Assembly: GCA_002492335.1 (NCBI GenBank)
Contig: DKYD01000042.1
Location: 1-17,797, forward strand
DNA from: Lachnospiraceae bacterium UBA7109
Lineage (GTDB): Bacteria > Bacillota > Clostridia > Lachnospirales > Lachnospiraceae
Direction: 5' to 3'
Length of the DNA stretch: 17,797 nt
Below the pieces are notes generated by a model. That model was given only the letters and a program-made list of their open reading frames with translations, had not been told where the DNA came from and did not search any database. How positions within the stretch are numbered: the first letter of the stretch is position 1; the number at the start of each line of letters is the position of its first letter. Of this stretch, positions 1 to 6,701 are shown one piece after another. The position numbers and the translations under genes are program-made.

Positions 1-109
1 TTTTCTAAAAATCAAGTGTTTTTTTTAAGTTTTTAAAAAAAGTGAACTGTTACATAAAAAACCTTAATAAAGTATAGTTTTTCCCCATTATAATCTATTT
101 TTTGTAGGG

Positions 110-138
110 TTGAATCAATTAAAAAAAACTTTTATAAT
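110..138 (+). promoter_or_regulatory. Sigma-A type promoter of the SLH-esterase gene
   Basis: A -35 box TTGAAT (110-115) and a consensus -10 box TATAAT (133-138) are separated by exactly 17 bases. They sit in very AT-rich DNA about 85 bases before the start codon at 223. A second TATAAT at 89-94 has no good -35 partner. Nothing else was recognised in the first 222 bases except the strong ribosome site AGGAGGG at 210-216. Confidence 0.6.
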
Positions 139-222
139 AAAATAAATGTGATGTTGGAGTCAAAAGTCCCCAACTATGATACTTTATAATTTAAAATAGA
201 AAAGAAATAAGGAGGGAAAAGG

Positions 223-2976
223 ATGAAGAGGAAAGCGATTATAAGAAATTGTATTATTAGTGGATTGATGACCGCGGCACTCTTAAGTTCAAATGTTTCT
301 GTGGTTCAGGCGGTTTCCGACAGACCGGATGCAGTGACAGAGCAGGAAGAAACAAAGAAACAGGTGGCGGATGTATTTGAAGATGTAAATGCAGGTGCGT
401 GGTATGAAAAAAACGTGCAGTACGTGTATGACAATGAGATTATGAAGGGAACAGATGAATCCCATTTCAAGCCGGATGCTCCTTTGGCAAGGGCACAGTT
501 TGCGGTTATTATCTGGCGCATGAATAAATCGCCGGAGATGAAATATGAGAAGAAATTTCCGGATGTAGAAAAGGATATATGGTATACGAATGCAATTCTC
601 TGGGCGGCTGGTACTGGAGTTGTGAAAGGCTATTCTGATACCAGATGTTTCGGACCGGCGGACAATATTAACCGTGAGCAGATGGCTGTTATGATGTACC
701 GTTATGCGGGTTATCTTGGATATGATACGGATACAAAAGCCAGTTTCAACAGCTTTACAGATGCAGAACGTGTGAATGAGTTTGCAGAAGAAGCAATGCA
801 GTGGACGGTAGGGAAAGGAATTATTACTGGTAAGAACGGCGGAACAGTTCTCGACCCGCAGGGAAATGCAACCCGGGCTGAGTGTGCTGCAATTATCCAG
901 AGATTTATTGAAAATGTGGTTCCGGCAAAACCAGACGATCCAGATGATCCGGGTCCAGATGACCCAACCCCAGTTGAACCGACGATGACTCCAACGGAAT
1001 ATATGCAGGCAGTCAGAAAGTTGGTTACGGAGAAAGAGGTAAATGGAATTACCGATGAGAGAGCAGGAGTGGATTATGGCGATCTTAGAAAATATACCTA
1101 TTATTCTACTACAGCGCAGCGGAATACGAATGTAAATGTGCTTCTTCCGGCGGGATATTCTGAGGAAGAAGAGTATCCGGTCCTGTATGTCCTCCATGGT
1201 TACTGGGGGAATGAAGATGCACTTCTGGATGCAGGGGACGCTTCCCTGCGCATCAAACAGATTATGGGGAATCTTACCGCACAGGGCGAAGCAGAAAAGA
1301 TGATAGTCGTCTTCCCATATATTTACTGCAGCAAAGACCAGCAGTACTGTACAGGGTTGGATTTACCGAATATGCTAAATTATGATAATTTTATCAATGA
1401 CCTTACGACAGATCTTATGCCATACATAGAAGAAAATTTTGCGGCCGAGACAGGAAGAGAAAATACGGCTATTACTGGTTTTTCAATGGGAGGCAGAGAA
1501 GCTCTCTTTATTGGCCTTACAAGAACAGATTTATTTGGGTATGTAGGCGCTGCCTGTCCTGCACCGGGACTTACGCCGGGGGATGATCCGAATTTCCATC
1601 CGGGACAGCTGAAAGAGGATGAGCTTACATTTGATAAAGAAAAGGGTGAGCCTAACCTTATTATGGTAAGCGCTGCAGTCAGCGACGGGGTGGTAGGAAA
1701 TGCGCCGCAGAATTATCATTCTATTCTGACAGAAAATGGGGTGGATCATGTGTGGCATACTGTTTCCGACGGAGACCATGGCGGAAAGACAATCCGTCCG
1801 CACATTTATAATTTTGTGCGTTCTATTTTCAAAACAAGCTTTGATGTAAGTACAGAGCCAGATGTAAATGATTGGGATAATTATCAGGAGACAGACAGCG
1901 AACAGATGCAGGCGTTTTATAAAGATGCAATCTATAATATGGGAAATACATTCAGATTGTGCAGTAAGATTAAAAAGGCGCAAAATGGAGAGCAGGTTAA
2001 GGTTGCCTATCTTGGCGGATCTATTACAGAGGGCGTCGGGCTGACAGATACCTGCTATGCATACCGTTCTTATAAGTATTTTGCAGATACCTTTGGAACT
2101 GGCAGTAATGTGGAATATATAAATAAAGGACTTTCAGGAACATCGTCAGCGGTAGGTTTGATTCGCGCACAATATGATATCCTGAATGATAAACCGGATG
2201 TTATCTTTATTGAATTTTCCGTGAATGATCATCCGGAGGAATTGTATAAAAAGAGCTTTGAAGGATTGGTAAAGCAATGCCTGTCACAGGAAAATAATCC
2301 TGCAGTGATTATTTTGATTAATCGTTCCAGAAGTGGTTATTCGATGAAAGAACAAATGGCGGAGGTTGGTAAGAATTACAATGTTCCGGTTCTTAGTATG
2401 GATGATTCTCTGACAAAGGCGTTTCAATCTGGTTTGCTGAAGACGGAAGATTATTTTACAGATGAATATCACCCACATGCAGAAGGAGGCAAGCTGATTG
2501 CAGATACGATTGCATATTACTATCGACAGGCATTAAAAACAGAAAATCAAAGTGATGGATATAAGATACCAGATACAACTGTTTATGGTACGGAATATGC
2601 GACTGCAACACTTGTGCCGCCGTGGGAACTTCAGGATGTAGTGAATGGTTCATTTAAAGAAAGCTCTGATAATTATCGTTTTCCATATGGATGGAAATTT
2701 GAAAAGGGAAGTAGTAATATACCAATGACCTTTCAGGCGTCCGGAAAAGGAATTTTTATTCTGTTCCAGTCAAATCAGAATGATGAATTTGGTAATCTGA
2801 AGGTGACGGTTAACGGAAAAACATCTGTTATCAGCGGAAAGCGGAATTATGCATGGGGCGGACCGGATACAGAGATTGCTTATATTCAGGATACAAGCGG
2901 TACATTGGATGTCTCTATGTGTATGGAAAATGCGGATACAGAATTCTCAATCTGGGGAATAGGTGTAATAAAATAA
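223..2976 (+). CDS. Secreted SLH-anchored protein with two esterase domains (alpha/beta-hydrolase and SGNH)
   Basis: This 917-residue protein is probably a cell-surface carbohydrate esterase, removing acyl or feruloyl groups from plant or host glycans. Residues 1-30 look like a signal peptide ending near VQA. Three S-layer homology repeats follow (about 50-100, 112-160 and 174-230), which in other bacteria bind cell-wall polymer. A Pro/Asp-rich linker spans about 233-254. Domain one (about 285-535) resembles the esterase D / CE1 family, with nucleophile Ser421 in GFSMGG and likely catalytic His519. Domain two (about 590-775) is an SGNH/GDSL hydrolase: Ser600 in GGSIT, Asn668 in SVND, and Asp747 and His750 in DEYH. 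The C-terminal 140 residues look like a beta-sandwich. The AGGAGGG site lies 6 bases before the ATG, which fixes the start. It is a single-gene unit with its own promoter and terminator. The substrate is not determined; xylan is one possibility. Confidence 0.88.
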   Translation: MKRKAIIRNCIISGLMTAALLSSNVSVVQAVSDRPDAVTEQEETKKQVADVFEDVNAGAWYEKNVQYVYDNEIMKGTDESHFKPDAPLARAQFAVIIWRMNKSPEMKYEKKFPDVEKDIWYTNAILWAAGTGVVKGYSDTRCFGPADNINREQMAVMMYRYAGYLGYDTDTKASFNSFTDAERVNEFAEEAMQWTVGKGIITGKNGGTVLDPQGNATRAECAAIIQRFIENVVPAKPDDPDDPGPDDPTPVEPTMTPTEYMQAVRKLVTEKEVNGITDERAGVDYGDLRKYTYYSTTAQRNTNVNVLLPAGYSEEEEYPVLYVLHGYWGNEDALLDAGDASLRIKQIMGNLTAQGEAEKMIVVFPYIYCSKDQQYCTGLDLPNMLNYDNFINDLTTDLMPYIEENFAAETGRENTAITGFSMGGREALFIGLTRTDLFGYVGAACPAPGLTPGDDPNFHPGQLKEDELTFDKEKGEPNLIMVSAAVSDGVVGNAPQNYHSILTENGVDHVWHTVSDGDHGGKTIRPHIYNFVRSIFKTSFDVSTEPDVNDWDNYQETDSEQMQAFYKDAIYNMGNTFRLCSKIKKAQNGEQVKVAYLGGSITEGVGLTDTCYAYRSYKYFADTFGTGSNVEYINKGLSGTSSAVGLIRAQYDILNDKPDVIFIEFSVNDHPEELYKKSFEGLVKQCLSQENNPAVIILINRSRSGYSMKEQMAEVGKNYNVPVLSMDDSLTKAFQSGLLKTEDYFTDEYHPHAEGGKLIADTIAYYYRQALKTENQSDGYKIPDTTVYGTEYATATLVPPWELQDVVNGSFKESSDNYRFPYGWKFEKGSSNIPMTFQASGKGIFILFQSNQNDEFGNLKVTVNGKTSVISGKRNYAWGGPDTEIAYIQDTSGTLDVSMCMENADTEFSIWGIGVIK

Positions 2977-2987
2977 AAAGAGTTTAT

Positions 2988-3029
2988 AGCTGCTGCAGTG
3001 ATTTTGTTTGGGATTGCTGCAGCAGTTTT
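2988..3029 (+). terminator. Probable intrinsic terminator after the SLH-esterase gene
   Basis: The arms 2988-3002 and 3013-3027 can pair over about 15 bp (core CTGCTGCA with TGCAGCAG, three G-U pairs) around a 10-base loop, followed by TTTT at 3026-3029. It lies just after the stop at 2976 and before the next promoter. The U-tract is short, so strength is uncertain. Confidence 0.6.
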
Positions 3030-3047
3030 GCATGAGAAGAATTACTT

Positions 3048-3075
3048 TTCAGAACATATACTTTTGTGGTATAAT
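3048..3075 (+). promoter_or_regulatory. Probable promoter of murI
   Basis: A consensus -10 box TATAAT at 3070-3075 is preceded by TGG, giving an extended -10. A weak -35 (TTCAGA, 3048-3053) lies 16 bases upstream. The start codon of murI is at 3155. A small hairpin (TTTCAC 3095-3100 with GTGAAA 3108-3113) lies in the leader. Confidence 0.5.
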
Positions 3076-3154
3076 GTGAACACTTGGCGAGGTATTTCAC
3101 GAGCCTGGTGAAAATATCAGTCATGGACAGAAAATGATATAGAGGGAACAGAGG

Positions 3155-3940
3155 ATGCGGATAGGAATATTTGATTCGGGAATCGGTGGCTTGTCTGTTC
3201 TGCATCATGCAAAGAAAGTGATGCCGGAGGCGGAATTTATCTATTATGCGGATGAAGCCCATGTACCTTATGGGGAGAAGACAGAAGCGCAGATTCGAGA
3301 GTATATAGATGAAATTATCAGGTTTATGCTGGACAGGCATGTGGATGCCATTGTGATTGCGTGTAACACGGCGACCAGCGTTGCCACAAAGGAATACAGA
3401 AGCAGCTTCCCGCTTCCTATTATAGGAATGGAGCCTGCAGTAAAACAGGCGAAGGAAATGTATGCAGATACGCCGGGGAGGATTCTGGTAGCGGCAACAC
3501 CTGTGACGATAGCAGGGGACAAGCTTCACCATCTGCTGGAGAAGGTGGATGATGAACATAATGTGGACTTGATCGCGTTGCCGCAGCTTGTGAGATTTGC
3601 AGAAAAGGGTGATTTTCTGACAGAAGATATCCGGGTATATCTGACGGAACAGTTAAAAGATTATCCGGTTGATGAATATAAAGCATTTGTACTGGGATGT
3701 ACGCATTTTAATTATTTTAAGGCATATTATAAAGAAATATTTCCGGAGAGGGTACATTATGTAGATGGAAATGCGGGAACTGTAAGGCAGCTTCAGAGAA
3801 AGCTTGCCCAAAGAAAAGTGAAGAAGTCGGAGGAACCCGGAAGGACAGAGTATTATTTTTCGGGCAGACCCGTGACAGAAAAAGAAATGGAGCGTGTGAA
3901 AGTATATATGCGTCAGCTGGATAGTCTGACGTTTATATAG
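3155..3940 (+). CDS. murI: Glutamate racemase
   Basis: MurI interconverts L- and D-glutamate in the cytoplasm, supplying D-Glu for peptidoglycan. The 261-residue length is normal for the family. The sequence opens with the hallmark FDSGIGG (Asp7, Ser8). The two catalytic cysteines lie in ACNTAT (Cys70) and GCTH (Cys182, with His184). The start is an ATG preceded by AGAGGG at 3141-3146. The next gene begins 23 bases after the stop, so the two are probably co-transcribed. No truncation or odd residue is seen. Some related Asp/Glu racemases share these motifs, but the length and FDSG start favour MurI. Confidence 0.93.
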   Translation: MRIGIFDSGIGGLSVLHHAKKVMPEAEFIYYADEAHVPYGEKTEAQIREYIDEIIRFMLDRHVDAIVIACNTATSVATKEYRSSFPLPIIGMEPAVKQAKEMYADTPGRILVAATPVTIAGDKLHHLLEKVDDEHNVDLIALPQLVRFAEKGDFLTEDIRVYLTEQLKDYPVDEYKAFVLGCTHFNYFKAYYKEIFPERVHYVDGNAGTVRQLQRKLAQRKVKKSEEPGRTEYYFSGRPVTEKEMERVKVYMRQLDSLTFI

Positions 3941-3963
3941 AGTAAAAGAAGGAGGTACTACAT

Positions 3964-4644
3964 ATGAAATACCAGATACAGGGCGAGACGCTTCCGGTAG
4001 TGATCTGCCAGCTTGAGGGCGGAGAACAGATGATTACAGAGAGTGGCGCTATGGCATGGATGTCTCCGAATATGCGGATGGAGACAACCAGTAACGGGGG
4101 GATTGGAAAAGCACTGGGAAGAGCATTTGCGGGTGAAAATTTGTTTCAGAACAAATATACTGCACAGGGAGGCGCAGGGATGATCGCTTTCGCATCCAGT
4201 TTTCCGGGATCGATAAAAGCATTTCAGATCGCACCCGGACAGGATATGATTTTTCAGAAAAGTGCATTCCTGGCAGGAGAGAGTACGGTACAGTTGTCTG
4301 TGCATTTTAAAAAGAAACTGGGAGCAGGATTTTTTGGCGGAGAAGGATTTATCATGCAGAAGGTCAGTGGATATGGGACAGTATTTGCAGAGTTTGATGG
4401 CCATGTAGTTGAATATGATCTTCAGCCCGGGCAGCAGATTATCGTAGATACGGGGTATCTTGCGGCGATGTCAGCGACCTGCAGTATGGATATCCAGACA
4501 GTTCCGGGTGTGAAGAATATGTTTTTCGGCGGAGAAGGAATTTTTAATACGGTGATTACCGGACCTGGTCATGTGTGGCTTCAGACGATGCCGATCAGTA
4601 ATGTGGCGGGAGCAATCAGACCTTATATACCGACGGGTAACTGA
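3964..4644 (+). CDS. AIM24 / TIGR00266 family protein
   Basis: This 226-residue protein belongs by overall pattern to the AIM24 (TIGR00266) family, which has a beta-rich fold and no established biochemical function in bacteria; the yeast relative is mitochondrial. Supporting features are an N-terminal segment ending in ESGAMAWMS, repeated Gly-rich turns (GAGFFGGEGF around residue 120 and FFGGEGIFNTVITGPG around 190), and no signal peptide or membrane segment. The start ATG follows AAGGAGG at 3950-3956 with normal spacing. It lies 23 bases after murI and is probably co-transcribed with it. No functional link to cell-wall synthesis can be read from the sequence. Confidence 0.85.
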   Translation: MKYQIQGETLPVVICQLEGGEQMITESGAMAWMSPNMRMETTSNGGIGKALGRAFAGENLFQNKYTAQGGAGMIAFASSFPGSIKAFQIAPGQDMIFQKSAFLAGESTVQLSVHFKKKLGAGFFGGEGFIMQKVSGYGTVFAEFDGHVVEYDLQPGQQIIVDTGYLAAMSATCSMDIQTVPGVKNMFFGGEGIFNTVITGPGHVWLQTMPISNVAGAIRPYIPTGN

Positions 4645-4672
4645 AACAAAGGAAGATAGAAAAAACTTCCCC

Positions 4673-4701
4673 TTGAAATTTATGCGTATATGTGCTAACA
4701 T
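4673..4701 (+). promoter_or_regulatory. Promoter of the T-box-aspS-gatCAB operon
   Basis: A -35 box TTGAAA (4673-4678, 5 of 6 consensus) is followed after 17 bases by TAACAT (4696-4701), which is preceded by TGC as an extended -10. Transcription would begin near 4708, just ahead of the T-box leader. No convincing terminator separates it from the AIM24 gene, so some read-through is possible. Confidence 0.55.
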
Positions 4702-4721
4702 TAATCATAATTTATGAAAAG

Positions 4722-4987
4722 AAAGCGTTGAAAGAGACTCTGTTCTTTACAACTTGACAGGAATAAAGCGTCACCGACTGAGAGCGCTTTTTAAGGGAGA
4801 AGAACAATAGGGAACACTCCGGAGCTGACCGGCCGAATAAGAAAAGTAGGCAGGTACGTGTGCACGCGTTAAGTGTAAGAGATGAATTCAAAGGCGAGTT
4901 CAAAGCGGGTGGTACCGCGGATAAGAATAAAAATTGGAAGAATCCGTCCCGAAATACATGGATAAGTGTATTTCGGGACTTTTTATT
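4722..4987 (+). promoter_or_regulatory. T-box riboswitch (tRNA-sensing leader) of aspS-gatCAB
   Basis: The leader contains the T-box core GGGTGGTACCGCGG at 4907-4920. A classical antiterminator can be drawn: 4906-4909 pairs with 4948-4951, a 7-base bulge UGGUACC occupies 4910-4916, and 4917-4922 pairs with 4942-4947. It shares 4946-4951 with the downstream terminator, so the two folds exclude each other. A Stem I can be folded: AGC 4724-4726 with GCT 4824-4826, GAG 4734-4736 with CTC 4817-4819, GTTCTT 4742-4747 with AAGAAC 4800-4805, and AAAGCG 4765-4770 with CGCTTT 4785-4790. This places the specifier at GAAC (4812-4815), just before A4816 and the closing helix. In the usual register the codon is AAC (Asn); one base earlier it is GAA (Glu). 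Uncharged cognate tRNA would stabilise the antiterminator and switch the operon on. The Stem I fold was drawn by hand. Confidence 0.93.
4946..4985 (+). terminator. Intrinsic terminator of the T-box switch
   Basis: A perfect 12-bp stem (4946-4957 with 4968-4979, starting GTCCCG) encloses a 10-base loop and is followed by TTTTTATT from 4980. Its 5' arm is also needed for the antiterminator, which makes it the regulated off-state of the riboswitch. Confidence 0.93.
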
Positions 4988-5027
4988 GTATAAGAAAAAA
5001 TTAAAGAAGTATAAGGAGGTATGTCGT

Positions 5028-6362
5028 ATGGAATTCATGACAGGTGTCAGAGCAAAAGAAACATTAGAAATCAGCGAGCTGCTTGGGGGAGAAAAAAACG
5101 GGCAGAAAATAAGGGTTAATGGTGCAGTCCACACAATTCGTGATATGGGGACAGTGGCATTTGTTATCCTGCGAAAGAGGGAAGGGCTGCTTCAATGTGT
5201 TTACGAAAAAGGAAATACTGATTTTGATCTGAAGGATATAAAAGAAGCGTCCACAATAGAGGCAGAAGGCATTCTTTCGGAAAATAAAAAGGCTCCGGGA
5301 GGCATAGAAATTCTGCTGGAAGGCATTACTATATTGAGTGAACCGGAGGATGAGATGATGCCGCTTGCAATATCCAAATGGAAGCTGAATACTTCCTTGG
5401 AGGCAAAGCTGAATTACCGTTCTATCTCGCTTCGGAATATCAGGGAGCGTGCCAAATTCCGGATTCAGGAAGGTCTTACGCGTGCATTTCGTGATTTCCT
5501 GTACAGTCAGGGATTCACGGAGATCCATACACCAAAGATCGGAGCAAAAGGGGCGGAAGGCGGAGCAAATATTTTTAAGCTGGAGTATTTTCACAGACCG
5601 GCGGTGCTGGCTCAAAGCCCACAGTTTTATAAACAGATGATGGTTGGCGTGTTTGACAGGGTATTCGAGACGGCTCCGGTATTCCGTGCGGAGAAGCATA
5701 ATACAAAACGGCATCTCAATGAATATACGAGTCTTGATTTTGAGATGGGTTATATTGACGGGTTTGAAGAAATTATGGCGATGGAAACAGGATATCTTCA
5801 GTATGCAATGGATCTTCTTGCAAAAGAATACGCAGGAGAATTAAAGATTCTTGATATTACGCTTCCTGAAGTGGATAAGATCCCGGCGGTAAAGTTTAGC
5901 GATATTAAAGAAAAGGTTGCTGAGAAATATGGACATAAGATGCGGAATCCATTTGATCTGGAACCGGAAGAAGAGCAGCTGATCAGCAGATATGCAAAGG
6001 AAGAATGGGGCAGTGATTTTGTGTTTGTGACTCATTATCCGTCGAAAAAGCGCCCGTTCTATGCGATGGATGATCCGGAGGATACAAGATATACATTGAG
6101 CTTTGATCTTCTGTTCCGGGGAATGGAGATTACGACCGGAGGCCAGCGTATCCATGAATATAAAAAGCTTCTTGCAAAGATAGAAGCAAGAGGAATGGAG
6201 ACTGACGGTATGGAGCAGTATCTGGATACATTTAAACACGGAATGCCGCCTCATGGCGGGCTGGGGATTGGTCTGGAGCGTCTTACGATGAAGCTTGCAG
6301 GGGAAGATAACGTAAGAGAGACGACACTGTTTCCAAGGGATTTGAGCAGACTGGAACCGTAA
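5028..6362 (+). CDS. aspS: Aspartyl-tRNA synthetase, archaeal-type and probably non-discriminating (AspRS2)
   Basis: This 444-residue class IIb synthetase charges Asp onto tRNA(Asp) and probably also onto tRNA(Asn). It is about 440 residues, as in archaeal-type AspRS, not the roughly 590 of the common bacterial enzyme. An N-terminal OB fold occupies about 1-105. Motif 2 reads FRAEKHNTKRHLNE (219-232), which is AspRS-like and not AsnRS-like, and motif 3 is GLGIGLERL (411-419). Aligned from memory with the Thermococcus enzyme, the Trp and Lys tied to tRNA(Asp) discrimination are His35 and Pro90 here, the pair associated with relaxed recognition. The ATG at 5028 has AGGAGG at 5014-5019, 8 bases upstream. 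The open frame extends back to 4860, but that part is T-box leader. gatC follows after 31 bases. Confidence 0.92.
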   Translation: MEFMTGVRAKETLEISELLGGEKNGQKIRVNGAVHTIRDMGTVAFVILRKREGLLQCVYEKGNTDFDLKDIKEASTIEAEGILSENKKAPGGIEILLEGITILSEPEDEMMPLAISKWKLNTSLEAKLNYRSISLRNIRERAKFRIQEGLTRAFRDFLYSQGFTEIHTPKIGAKGAEGGANIFKLEYFHRPAVLAQSPQFYKQMMVGVFDRVFETAPVFRAEKHNTKRHLNEYTSLDFEMGYIDGFEEIMAMETGYLQYAMDLLAKEYAGELKILDITLPEVDKIPAVKFSDIKEKVAEKYGHKMRNPFDLEPEEEQLISRYAKEEWGSDFVFVTHYPSKKRPFYAMDDPEDTRYTLSFDLLFRGMEITTGGQRIHEYKKLLAKIEARGMETDGMEQYLDTFKHGMPPHGGLGIGLERLTMKLAGEDNVRETTLFPRDLSRLEP

Positions 6363-6393
6363 AACAACAAGGGAAAAATGGGAGGAAGGAAAT

Positions 6394-6687
6394 ATGGCAA
6401 ATAAAATATCGGATGAAACAATTGAATATGTTGGCATTCTTGCAAAACTTGAGCTTTCCGGCCAGGAAAAGGAAGATGCAAAGGCCGATATGGAAAAAAT
6501 GCTGGATTATATTGATACACTAAATGAACTGGACACAGACGGCATTGAACCGATGTCACATGTATTCCCTGTTCAGAATGTATTTCGGGAGGATATTGTG
6601 AGGAATGGAGACGGAAGAGAGGATACGCTTGCAAATGCACCTCTTACGAAGGATCACTGTTTGAAAGTGCCGAGGACAATCGGATAG
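6394..6687 (+). CDS. gatC: Asp-tRNA(Asn)/Glu-tRNA(Gln) amidotransferase subunit C
   Basis: GatC is the small (97-residue) subunit that wraps around GatA and holds it to GatB in the GatCAB transamidase. Typical family features are the N-terminal helical part with YVGILAKLELS (about 11-21), a central stretch MLDYIDTLNELDTDGIEPMSH containing the usual DxxGIEPxSH pattern, and the C-terminal tail ending KVPRTIG. A GGAGG ribosome site at about 6381-6385 precedes the ATG. The gene sits 31 bases after aspS and 14 bases before gatA, in the same operon. Confidence 0.95.
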   Translation: MANKISDETIEYVGILAKLELSGQEKEDAKADMEKMLDYIDTLNELDTDGIEPMSHVFPVQNVFREDIVRNGDGREDTLANAPLTKDHCLKVPRTIG

Positions 6688-6701
6688 GAGGAGTGTACAA
6701 G

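Noticed and set aside
289..1197. A 302-codon open frame antisense to the SLH-esterase gene
   Set aside because: It lies wholly opposite a well-supported gene, its translation is rich in Ile, His, Arg and Cys without recognisable domains, and it has no suitable start context.
4651..4671. GGAAG...CTTCC hairpin after the AIM24 gene as a terminator
   Set aside because: The stem is only 5 bp with an A-rich loop and no following T-tract.
4802..4805. Another GAAC in the T-box leader as the specifier
   Set aside because: In the fold drawn it is paired with GTTC at 4742-4745 in a Stem I helix, so it would not be free to read an anticodon.
4827..4829. A GAC (Asp) triplet in the T-box leader as the specifier
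   Set aside because: It lies 3' of the Stem I closing helix in the fold drawn, outside the specifier loop.
4860..5027. An upstream in-frame extension of aspS
   Set aside because: This stretch is the T-box leader including antiterminator and terminator; the ATG at 5028 has the good ribosome site.
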